Source: Brachionus manjavacas (lineage: Eukaryota; Rotifera; Eurotatoria; Ploima; Brachionidae). Taken from it: DNA of 64,000 nucleotides. Positions 54,500-64,000 of this stretch are shown piece after piece. The notes beneath the pieces were generated by a model. It was not told the origin of the DNA and did no database searches. It worked only from the letters and a program-made list of their open reading frames with translations. Position 1 is the stretch's first letter, and the number at the start of each line of letters is the position of its first letter. The DNA lies in the NCBI GenBank assembly GCA_019054805.1, contig JAHQIY010000025.1:62001-126000 (forward strand), given 5' to 3'. Made by a program: the position numbers and the translations under genes.

Positions 54500-56816
54500 A
54501 TTGTCAAATGCCTATCAACTTTTATAGATGAGATATTAAGCTATTATAAAAAAAAAAATGAGGCGGGTTGGTCGCTTTTTGATCGGAGAATTAACTTTTT
54601 TGTTCTTCCTGCCCGACTTACCTTTTTAATTTGGGACATTATACTAGATCTAGATTTCTTTTTTAAAACACTAAATAATACGTTTAAATAAATTTCGAGT
54701 CTTGTTATCTTGTATTGATGATTCCTTATTAAATTAAATCTGATATTTTTCCCAAAATTTTTAATGTCTCTTTATTTTCTGAGTTGTAATTTTGATTTAA
54801 AATAAAATTAATTTTTTTCAAAAATTCCCATAACGAAAGTGATGAAAATAATGATGTTTATTTATATCTAAATTTTTTGAAAAAATATTAAGATTTTATT
54901 AATTTTTTAGAACGCTTTCTCTGGATTCAGTCTGAAATTCTATTTCTTATAAATATATTAAAAAAAAAATTATAACTTTTCTGCTATTATTATTATAATT
55001 ATTTATTTGTATCAGAGTTTTTTAAAAGTTCCAAATTAAAGTCCAAGTCATTAAAAAAACTTAGACTTTTTTAAATAAAAAATTTAAGTCTCTGGCTTGA
55101 ACTTTTGAAAAAAAAACCTGGACTTGTACTTGATTTGAAAATTGTGAATTTTGTTAGTCTTGACTGAGATAGAGAGCTAAAAGTAAAAAAAAATATAGTA
55201 AATATAAATTAAGTTAAAAAGAAAAATACTAAAATTAAAAACAAAAAATATTGAGATAGAGAATTACAGAATACTTTTTTTTTTGAGCAAAGCTCGGATT
55301 TTAAATGCATCATTCATTTAAAAAAAATTTTTTTAAAAATCAAACATAAAAAAAAATTTTTACATGAGAATTATTTGCAAAATTTTGACATATTTTTTTC
55401 AACAAATTTTGAAATGCTTTGATTTGGGAAGTAAATTCGAAAGTAGTTTTTTTGAAAGAATTAACACTCAAAATGATCAAGAGAAGGCTAGATAAAGAAG
55501 TTTTAAAAGTCATTTTGAGATATTTTAATTTTTCCTCGGACTGGAAGTTTTTTTTCTAGCAAAAAAAATATTTTTTAAATAATTAATTGAGTATTAAATC
55601 ACTCCTAATTAATTTTTTGTATTTATAAAGGTTAAAAAGTTCAATTAACATCAAACTTGTTATATTCATGGTAAATATGTTCATAAATTTGATCAATTTG
55701 TCAGAATAAAATTTTTTTTTGTTCTTTATTCTAGAACCCACAATACTCTTGACTTGCCTGATATTTTCTATCTGTAATTTTTAAAAATCAGAGCTTATTA
55801 TTTTGTATTCAATTAAATTTTCAAAAATTGAAAAAATTCACTTCTTAAAAATCGATTATTTAGCGAAATTTTGAAATTTTTACACAATTAATTTTAAACT
55901 TTTAAATATTAAAATTAGATTGATTGTGGACAAATTCTCCCATTTATGCCATCTAACAAGTTTGTGAAGCTTAGATTTGGATCGATGCAGCTGGAAATGA
56001 ACCTAGCAGGGCTAGTTTGTTTTTGAGAAGTAGATTCAATCAGTTTTATTATTTTTATTATGATTCCTTTAGTGTATTTTAATTTTTTTATTAAAAAATT
56101 TGAAGGAATTTACAACCACTTCTTTAATTTCACCTGATTGAATTTTTTTAAAACAATAAATTTTAAAGTAAATCCAATTTTACTAAAAATAATTTTATTT
56201 CCACAAAATATTTATTTACTGTATTACTTTTTTTGCGAAGCTTTCAAGGTTAGTTTAAGAACAGCTAGTAAATTAAGGTCAAGTGTTCCTGGAGAAGCTT
56301 TCGAGAAAAATCTCAATTTTTTCTAGAAGGCAAATTTGTCAAGTTTTATGTCATTTTTTTGATATGCTTCAAAAATTTTTAGTTCCGCTAAATTTTTTTG
56401 GGTCAATACCCGCTTTTGTATTTTTGTTAGCTAAAACTAAGCTAAAAAATTTCGAGTTCATAAAAATTTCCGCTTTATGCCTAAAAAAATAGAAATGTTT
56501 TAGAGATCGTGACCACAAAATAAAATAGGATTTAATTAATTTTCACTTGAGCAAAAGCCCATTTAGTTTCTATAGAGATTTCAACTTTTTTTGGTCCAAA
56601 ATTTTTCTAGAATTTTATTTCAAACAAAAAAAAAGAGGGGCTCTTCGAAAATTTAGCTGAATCCAAATATAATTAAATTTCCTAGGAAATATTTTTTTAT
56701 TTTTGTGTTTAATCATTATTCAGTAAGAAAAAATATGACTTAGTTTAGGGAATTTCTTTTTTCTCATTTAATCCGGATATTTAATTAAAAAAAAACTTTT
56801 TACAAAATTGAATAAA
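54500..56816. other. Gene-poor stretch
   Basis: A/T-rich with no recognised gene. The frames at 56138-56326 and 56283-56492 (+) overlap each other and have chance-like composition. Confidence 0.4.
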
Positions 56817-59768
56817 ATGTCTTCTCGAAATCAAAGCATTAGCAACAGCAAATTGATTAGCGACTCTTCGAACCAGAATTTTTCCACAAGTAGTCCCAGC
56901 AAAAAGTCAAAATCAAGTATAGCAAAGAGCAGAGGTGAAAATTCAGATGTAAAAGTGAATAACTTTGATGATGAGGCTAGTATTGAGCAGTCAAAGATAG
57001 GCCTGAAGGAATCGTCAGTCCAAGATCGACCAGTGGGTAGTGGGCATTTGGAAATTGGTGCCAACAACGCAGGAAAAAAGCCCTCTTTAACATCTTCGGC
57101 AGTTTCGTCGATAGACTTAGATGTTGGCCAAATGAAAAACCTCAATGATTCAATCAATCTTTACCGTGATGACTTTGGCATGCAGGTGAAAACAGAAGCT
57201 GTGAACATCCACTCGACTAAGACCCAAAGTACGGTGATCACCAATGCAAGCAATACGCATTCCAAATCAGCAAGGCACACCATTAAGGTCAAGAACTACG
57301 AGAAAAATTTGATCAAAAATCTGGTCCACTCTATGAAAAATTTTAGTGTGTTCAATGCGTCTCCAATTGTGTCGCCAATCGATGCCATTGAGCAATTGAA
57401 TCAAGAGTTTGTTCAGATGTTGAAATGCTATAGCTTGGGAAGCAGAGACGAGCTGAAGTGCGGCGTGTGCTGCATTGACAATCTCAATTTTAAGCAGAGC
57501 TTCTTTTGTAAGCAACAACTTGAGACTCCAGTTCAGTTGACCAAGAGCCAAAGCACTCTGAATCTAAAGGAGTTGGCCTACAAAATAAACAGCTTTAATC
57601 CATTCGAAAATTGCGCTGTTTACGATTCGGAATTCAAGTCCCAGTCTGCTCTAAAAAACTACAAAAGTGACGAGTCGTTGTACACCACCAGTGAATGCAG
57701 CAAATTGAATGACTCAAATGTGAGCTTAAAACTCAAATATTTTGATAGTGACGAATATGCCAAGAAACACAAATTCAAGCAGCTCGAATCAATGTCAGAA
57801 ATATCGAATAATTTGGACCTCACTTTAAACTCCTCGTCCACAATCAGCTTCATGAACAACTCTCACAACACCAATTTTTCAGGTAATTTTTTAGCAGCTA
57901 GAAAATTAAGTTTTTAAGAATACAGAAAAAAATAAAATTTTATCTTATTTTATTTAATCCAGTCTAAGTTTAATTTTCTTTTAACTTATTTATCCTTTTT
58001 TTTTTAAATTAAAGTATTAGCGGTTACTATTTGGAAAAACTTAAAAAAGTTTATTACTTTGGTAAAAAAAATTTCTATTTGACCAAATAGTTCACATGGC
58101 CGCTTTTGGGACGGCTCAGAATGGCAAAAATTCTTGTTTCTGTTAAGAACGCTCATTTTGATTACCGCGAAAATTGATTTAACTTTAAAAAAAAATTCAA
58201 GCAAAATAAAAGACTTAAAGAACTTTTGTAATTTTTTCCACAGAGGCAAAGTCATGACTTTTTTATGCAACTCTGATTCTATCTAGGACTACAAATTATT
58301 TTCGTAGTAAAATTAATTAAAATCGTAGTAACAAAAAATTAATTTTTTTCTTTATAATTTATAATAATTATTGAATGTTTTTATGCATTTGTTCTAGGAC
58401 GGTATTTTATTTTGGAACCAAAAAATAAATTAAAAAAAAAGTTATTTCTATTAATTTGTTTGTAATTTAAATTTAATTAAAAATTTTAAACACTGGATAT
58501 GGAAAGAGGGTTTAGGGTCTAATTAGTTAAACCATATAAATTGAAGTAAAGTTAAGTTTACTGCTGATAAAATAATTAAATAACTCATAAATTATTTATA
58601 ATAGATTAGAATTTGTTGAGAATGAATTGAGTACAAAAAATCAGCATAAAATGATTAATATTGAAAAACTTTTTTTCTACAAATTCAAAATTAGTTCTGT
58701 AAATGCAACATAAATAATTGCATCAACTTTCAAAGTCTACAAAACTGTACAGATTGAAATTAAATTTAAATTTATCACTTTGGTAGAATTTAAAAAATTC
58801 CAAAACTTGTTCCTCAAAAATTCCGCAAGTTTGCACACCACCATCATCATCAAGCTTTTTGCTTAAGGGATACATACTATGTGTCAAGTGGCACATTTCC
58901 AGACCAAGTATTAGACCTGGAGGAAAAAAAAAAATTTTTTAAATCATTAGCAAATTTGGTTCTGAACCCAAATTTTTAAAAATCTTTTTTTAGATTTTAA
59001 AAAATAACTGTAATGAAATTAATTGAATAAACTTCCATTATTTCTCCACAATGAGAGTTTATTCAATTAAATAAATAAATTATTAGCAAAGCCTTTTATT
59101 TAATTAACCACGTGATCTATTTGATATTTTTTTAAATTAAATTATTTTAACTATTACATCAAAATTATTTTTTTATTTTTTCATGTCTAATGGTGATAGA
59201 ATACAAAATTTGGTATTCTTTTTTTTTACTGTAACTTAAAAATTAAATTTTTGTTTTCTAAATTTACTTCCCCAAAATGAAAGTTTATTCAATTAAATAA
59301 ATAAATTATTAGAAAAGCCTTTTATTTAATTAACCACGTGATTTTAAATTAAATTATTTTTTCTAATACATGAAAATATTTTTTTTTGTTTTTAATGCCT
59401 AAAACTTGTTCAGCAACAATTCCGCAAGTTTGCACACGACCATCATCATCAAGCTTTTTGCTTAGGGGATACATACTTTGTGTCAAGTGGCACATTTACA
59501 AACCAAGTATTAGACTTGGGAAAAAAAAAATTAAATCTTTAATTATTATTGAAAAAAAGCTCAGATTATTAAAAAATTTTATTTAGATGAAAAGCTAGAC
59601 ATGTTCGAAAAAAACAAAAGTGTGCGTATTAAAAAAACCACTAGCAAACAAAACGAAGGCAAAAAAAAAGCCAACTATGATTTTGTTAGGTTCAAGCCGT
59701 TGCCAGTGTGCAAAGATTTAAATGGTAACTTAGTGCTGAGTCTAAATTTGCCAGAGAACAGTAAATAA
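56817..59768 (+). CDS. Unknown serine-rich protein, two exons
   Basis: I do not recognise this protein. Exon 1 is 56817-57882 and exon 2 is 59587-59768, joined in phase 1 across a 1,704-nt GT-AG intron, giving 415 residues. The N-terminal third is rich in Ser, Asn and Lys and looks disordered. The middle (about residues 165-230) is more ordered: NLIKNLVHSMKNFSVFN, IEQLNQEFVQMLKCY and a cysteine pair CGVCC. The C-terminus has basic VRIKKTTSKQ and an ordered-looking YDFVRFKPLPVCKDLNGN. There is no signal peptide or membrane segment. Exon 1 codon use is real-gene-like, with G/C at many third positions, unlike its flanks. The exon 2 join rests on phase and a good acceptor. Confidence 0.7.
58723..58916 (-). 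CDS. Antisense coding-like block in the intron (intact copy)
   Basis: On the minus strand a frame of about 64 codons begins at a good acceptor (TTTTCCTCCAG, AG at 58917-58918). It reads LILGLEMCHLTHSMYPLSKK, then LDDDGGVQTCGIFEEQVLEF and FKFYQSDKFKFN, ending in a stop at 58723-58725. The residue composition is that of a real protein. A second copy of its first half lies at 59401-59522. No upstream exon can be placed, because the plus-strand exon 59587-59768 lies just beyond. It could be the last exon of an overlapping gene, a retroposed piece, or an alternative gene end. The family is not recognised. Confidence 0.35.
59041..59400. repeat. Duplicated non-coding block beside the antisense copies
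   Basis: The stretch at about 59041-59190 (AAATAAATAAATTATTAG, then TTTAATTAACCACGTGAT) is repeated at about 59268-59400 in the same orientation with small differences. Together with the A copies at 58802-58922 and 59401-59522 the order is A, B, B, A, all direct. Confidence 0.7.
59401..59522 (-). pseudogene. Antisense coding-like block, second copy (broken)
   Basis: About 120 nt closely similar to 58802-58922. The minus-strand frame reads MCHLTQSMYPLSKKLDDDG then RVQTCGIVAEQVL. A stop replaces the Glu codon just before the Met, and the sequence diverges after EQVL. It keeps a CCCAAG acceptor-like start. Confidence 0.45.
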
Positions 59769-60115
59769 GCAAGTTGAAAAGATAATCTAAATTTTTTGTT
59801 CATTTTTTTCTCAATTAGTTTTTGGTTTTAAATAAATGCGGCTTATTGTTTTAATAAATTGAAATAAAAATTCTTATCTTCCTTCTTTTTTTTACTTGAC
59901 ATTTTATTTTCTTTCTACTTCAAACAAGCTTTGAAGCGGGCTTTTATGACCAATTTAAAAATCTAATTTTTTGATATTAGGGTCAAGCAAACATCTTAAA
60001 GCAGTTAAACAATCGTATCTTGCTTTAATTTCTAATTGTGTGTCAATAGCCTAGAAAATATTAATTTTTTCTAAAAGTGTACAATTTAAATATATTTTTT
60101 TAGATTTTAAAAATA

Positions 60116-60999
60116 ATGGCAAACAAATCTTGTAGTTTAAACTCGAACAAAATTAACAGTCAAACTAGAAAAGCAAATCAATACGAATTTCACAAAAGCA
60201 CTATGAACAAAAACAAATATTTGTCCAGCAAATTCCACTATGTGCGTAGCCTAAACGAAAGTTGTTTGGCCCAATATTTCAAGCAGTCCATTCAAAAGTA
60301 TGTGATAAAATGCCCATTTCTAAACTAACAAGACCTTTATTTTGAATTAATTTGTGTCATTAATCCCAAATCTGTTTGTCTAAGACTTATAATTAAGGTT
60401 CAAAGTATACTGCACAAAATAATGGCCAAAATGAAGCATTTGAAAAGATAAGGCCTCAATTTCTAGCAATTTTCGCTATTTTCTTTCCTTTTTAGAACAC
60501 ACACTCTCTTCTGAACAAACAAAGTGAACACATACCTTGCACATCTTTTCATTGACACCTTAAAGGTAGTTTTTTGTCTAAGTAAGCAACCTAATTAGGC
60601 ATACCAAATAAACCACTTAAAATATTTACTATATATTTTCTATAGTCAAAATTTTTGTTATCTAACATGTTCCCAAATAGGTAAATCTGAACCCAAGTTT
60701 TTTCATGCTATATTTAAACTCTATGCTGACAATTTTCTTCCAAGTTCGAACGTCACAAAAAATAATTCGGTGACAAAATGGCTCCAAGATTTGCGTATGA
60801 TGAGCGAAAATGAATGTCTGTGTGTCCTTCAGGCCAAGTCATTGTCAAGTAAACTGGTGAGATGTCAGCTCCCAACATTTGAGCGCATGCATTGATTAAT
60901 TTTTGTTTTTTAAGAGTCAACTAAAGACAGATAAAACCAACGATACAGTAGACATCAGCTACGTGTCGAAAATTCTTTTGCCAGATTTGACTCTCCACG
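60116..60999 (+). CDS. Unknown multi-exon gene, incomplete
   Basis: Three exons can be supported: 60116-60297 (ending at a GTATGT donor in phase 2), an exon ending at 60856 that begins near 60682-60697, and 60915-60999 (ending at a GTAAGG donor). The last two join in phase 0 across a 58-nt intron. Exon 1 reads KFHYVRSLNESCLAQYFKQS. The middle exon reads FHAIFKLYADNFLPSS, then VTKWLQDLRMMSENECLCVL and QAKSLSSKL. The last reads VDISYVSKILLPDLTL. The phase between the first two does not close, so a small exon between 60300 and 60690 is likely missed. The 3' end is missing; the next sequence is a LINE. The order F-x-x-F-x-x-Y-A, TKWLQD and ISYVSKIL is weakly like the p25-alpha/TPPP core; I do not claim it. 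Confidence 0.5.
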
Positions 61000-61309
61000 G
61001 TAAGGCTTTTAAATACAGTGTTGGTGCATTACTCTTAAGTTGCCTTTTTTTTCGTTAAATATGGTTAAAAAAAAATTTTTTTTTTGATAAATTTGGTGAT
61101 AAAATTTTTTTTTTGGTCAATTTTGAGAACCAAGTATAATTAGTTAAAAATAAATTTAATGATTTGGTAAACATAAATGGTCGTTGATTAGAAACAAAAA
61201 AAAAAACAAAATTGAAGTCTGAATTTTTTTAAAATTTTTTAATCTTAAACACTTTAAAAATAATTAAATTTTTATTTTTATTTATTAAGGTTTTTATTTA
61301 TTCATTTGT

Positions 61310-61520
61310 TGATCTGTATCGAGCCAATGCTCCTTTAGAATAAAATATAGGAAAATAACATAAAAGGTTAAGTAAGTTTCAAGTTGGTTATAAAGAAGAT
61401 TAAAAATGATGCATTGAAATAGCTAGAAGTTAAACATGTCCAAATATTTGATGGTTAAGAAGAAAAAGAAGAAATTGTAAGGAAGTAATTACACATTGGA
61501 GTTGGATATTCTAAATCCTC
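61310..61520 (-). mobile_element. LINE 3' tail fragment (-)
   Basis: Shares CTCCTTTAGAATAAA, GGTTAAGAAGAAAAAGAAG and TAATTACACATTGGAGTTGG with the LINE tails at 26.4 and 40.4 kb, in the same order. More diverged than those two. No coding part. Confidence 0.65.
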
Positions 61521-61619
61521 TCATAACTTATTGTCCAACTCAAATTTTTTTTGTTAAGTATCATCAAGTAATTGTAAAAAAGCAGAGTAGTTTAAGAGTC
61601 CCAAATTAAAGTTGAAGTC

Positions 61620-63163
61620 CGCACATTGACACTTTCTTGGCCGCTACAAAACTACCTGAAACGGCAGAAATTTCATTTGTCCGTGGTTCTGACTGATGGA
61701 TTGCCGGTTAGATCGATTTATCAAGTTCCAGATATTTTTTTAATACCATCCTCACTCTCAGATAGAGTTATTGACTTTAAAGTTCTGATAGATGATGATA
61801 TGTTAAGCGAGCATTTATTTCTATTGAGCATGCTATTACAGTTAATAGTTGGAATTTTAATTTTAATTCTAAAATGGGAACTCAATCAAGATTTTCTAAA
61901 GTCTTCATGTCAGTATAGTAGTTAAACGGAAATATTGACGAGCTAAATGAATATATCTCATAAAAGTATACCCCTCCACTCTCAAAAATTTTTAAATCTA
62001 GCTTACCAAAAATTATTGTAGCATTAAATAAGGAACGAAGAAAAGTAAGAAGACTTTTCCAAAAATCTAGATGTCTTTCTCTAAATGTAGATTTTAATAT
62101 GCTAACATCTGAGCTTCGTCTCAGTCTAAAAGAATTTTGGAATCAAAACTGGCTCGAGTTCATAAATCAAACAAGAAAAAGTCCACTGTCAACTAGACCT
62201 TTTTGGAGGAAAACAAATAATTTTTGGTGATCTTTTAGCAACAACCCTTAGTTCTCATCTTGATTTAATAGTGAAGATGGTAATAGTGAAGTTTCACAAG
62301 AAATAAGAGATTTCTTAAAAAAAAAGGTACAAAATAATTTGAACGAGCCTTTCATTCTATCAGAAAAAACTAAAAGAACTAGCCGCTTCTGGTCTAGATC
62401 GTATCCACTACCTAATGTTAAAAAACTTACCTTTAGAGACTTTATTTGAAATTAGTTTACTCTTAAACATGAGTTTGGAACTAGGCCATGTCCCAAATTC
62501 CTTGAAAATATCAAATATAACCATGATACCTAAGAAATCTTCTCCCACTCAAGACCCTTATAACTATCGTCAAATTAGTATGACAAGCTGCCTCGGCAAG
62601 TTACTTGAACGTATTATTTACACTAGAAGATATATAATTTTCTTGAGAACAACAAATTACTAATCCAAGAGCAATCAGGATTTAGAAAACATAGACGCAC
62701 TGCAGATAATCTTTATCTTCTTATTCAAAAATTTGTAGAGTCTTTTAAAAGAATGAAAAAAGTATTTTGTCTTTATTCTTACATTTCTAAAGCTTTTGAT
62801 AGAGTTTGGCACGATGGACTAAATTACAATTTTTTCAAAAAGATAAGAAAGTTTGAAAACATGACTAATAACTCCCTTAAAGAAGTTGAAAGATGGCTTT
62901 TCAAATGGAAAATTAAAATTTATACTGAAAAGTCATGTTACATGATCTTAGAAGCAAAAACTAAAATAAAAATAAATCTTGACCTTAAAATTAATGGTTA
63001 CAATTTAAATAAAGAGGAAAAAGTTAAGTTTTTAGGCACCACATTGGACTCAAAACTTACCTTTGGTCCAATGGTAGATGAATTAAAAGAGCACTGTAAT
63101 TCAAGGCCTAATATAATAAAATATCTCTCAAATAGAAAATGGGGTCTACAGATTTACAAATAA
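61620..63163 (+). mobile_element. Decayed LINE with endonuclease end and internally deleted RT (+)
   Basis: Same family as 26.4-27.1 and 46.8-47.4 kb. The start (61620-61730) reads HIDTFLAATKLPETAEISFV, the end of an endonuclease domain. Later frames read ASGLDRIHYLMLKNLPLETL, LELGHVPNSLKISNITMIPK, DPYNYRQISMTSCLGKLLER and SKAFDRVWHDGL (RT motif A, with the catalytic Asp). Directly after that comes KKIRKFENMTNNSLKEVERW, so motifs B and the FADD box are deleted. Then TEKSCYMILEAKTKIKIN and GTTLDSKLTF follow. Several frameshifts and stops occur between the parts. Confidence 0.8.
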
Positions 63164-63274
63164 ATTAATAATTCCAATACTAAAATTTAAATTCTTAATA
63201 AAATTATGGATTTTGGATAAAAAACCGTCTAGTTAAAAGATAAAATAAAAAAAATTAAAGATTTAAAAGTAATA

Positions 63275-63360
63275 GTAATAATAACAAAAATAATAATAAA
63301 AAGTTACTACAGTAAATGACCCACGTTTGATCATTTACGAAGCTTGAAGACAGCAAAAAT
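63275..63360 (+). mobile_element. Solitary LINE 3' tail
   Basis: A TAATAATAA-type simple repeat next to AGTTACTACAGTAAATGACC and CATTTACGAAGCTTGA. The same words end the LINE at 22395-22445. This copy has the tail only, which points to extreme 5' truncation. Confidence 0.65.
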
Positions 63361-64000
63361 TTAAATTCTTAAAAAAAATATGGCTTTTGACAGATTTTTC
63401 TGTAATTTTTAAAAGGTGAAACAAACAATGTCAAAAATAGAATCTAAGAAAAAACGGTCCAATTTAAGAAAAAATTTGAATTAAAGTTTCCCAATAAATT
63501 GATAGTTTTTAATCAAATTGTTAACTTATTAAAAATGTTAACTTAAATGAAAAATAAAATTTTTACATTTGTAACGATGACAGAATTTTAACATTTAAAT
63601 GAAATAAATTTACAAAATGAAAAAAATTCTGAGTTGAAAAGATCTATGAAATAAATAAATTCCAAAATATTAATATTTTGTTTTATCATTAATAATTTCC
63701 TGTCAATAAAATTTTTCATTCTGATGAAAATACCTTTGTTTATGCGTTGCAATTTTTTATTGCTTTGAATTAAATATATCTGGCAAATAAAATGACCAGT
63801 GGGTCTCAAAATTGACTAGTCCTTAATTTCAGGGAAAAAAAAACCTTAAATTTGAATGACTTTTTGTACAAAAAATTTTGTTATTTTTAGTTATTTTTGC
63901 TTTCAAAGGTTAAAAATTAATAAAACCTTTTATTTAAAAATTGACAAAACAGATTTAATTTTTTATAAAGATGCATTACTAATATTTTGTCTCTGTTTAA
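63361..64000. other. Non-coding end of window
   Basis: A/T-rich with no gene recognised. The minus-strand frame at 63588-63809 lacks motifs. Confidence 0.4.

Noticed and set aside
58004-58270. Minus-strand frame of 88 codons in the intron of the 56.8-kb gene
   Set aside because: Phe/Lys-rich low-complexity product with no motif, unlike the antisense block at 58723-58916.
1-64000. CRISPR array, bacterial operon or phage content
   Set aside because: No spaced identical repeats, no ribosome-binding sites and no dense gene packing. Genes have spliceosomal introns and animal domains.
1-64000. tRNA and rRNA genes
   Set aside because: I looked for the GTTCGAATC-type B box with a cloverleaf context and for conserved rRNA stretches and saw none. 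A covariance search was not possible.

Overview
This is a window of nuclear DNA from an animal, very rich in A and T, with many long runs of A and T. The gene set is metazoan: a postsynaptic-type DLGAP scaffold, a chimaerin with SH2, C1 and RhoGAP domains, a TGF-beta superfamily ligand, a RING/TRIM-like protein, a Spot14/MID1IP1 protein, an ACP6-type histidine phosphatase and a TMEM14 protein. Most introns I could place by reading frame and splice sites are only about 47-58 nt, next to a few of 1-4 kb filled with mobile DNA. Tiny introns, low GC, Penelope-like and non-LTR retroelement debris, and acceptor-like sites just before several start codons would fit a rotifer or another small spiralian. 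That placement is an inference, not shown here.

Layout. 1-2.8 kb: ACP6-like gene with eight exons (+). 4.1-6.7 kb: decayed LINE. 8.7-10.2 kb: MID1IP1/Spot14-like gene with two exons (+). 10.2-25 kb: gene-poor, with a 904-bp Tc1/mariner-type element with terminal inverted repeats, a rearranged relative, pieces of LINEs, a Psq-type helix-turn-helix transposase fragment, a 359-bp foldback MITE with a clear target-site duplication, and AT-hook-type coding tails. 25.2-30.3 kb: DLGAP gene (+), with a LINE fragment inside its large intron. 34.4-36.0 kb: TRIM-like gene with six exons (-), ending in a possible ubiquitin-like domain. 37.6-39.1 kb: TGF-beta ligand (+). 43.0-48.6 kb: chimaerin with six exons (+), including a GC-AG intron and a 3.8-kb intron holding repeats. 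48.8-49.1 kb: TMEM14 (+), only 170 nt after the chimaerin stop.

49.5-54.5 kb: retroelement graveyard, comprising a LINE with an inverted 5' part, another LINE end, a Penelope-like reverse transcriptase fragment, a hammerhead-like fold, and a 1,090-bp element with about 356-nt inverted repeats. 56.8-59.8 kb: unknown two-exon gene (+) whose intron holds duplicated antisense coding-like blocks. 60.1-61.0 kb: part of an unknown multi-exon gene (+). 61.3-63.4 kb: more LINE pieces.

The genes do not form one pathway. They are ordinary single-copy animal genes separated by mobile debris. I did not find a convincing new multigene system. The best leads are the 53.4-54.5 kb foldback element, the hammerhead-like motif near the Penelope fragment, the TRIM plus ubiquitin-like architecture, the duplicated antisense blocks in the 57.9-59.6 kb intron, and the acceptor-like sites before start codons. 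All splice sites were placed by eye from reading frame and family knowledge. No alignment or database search was run.
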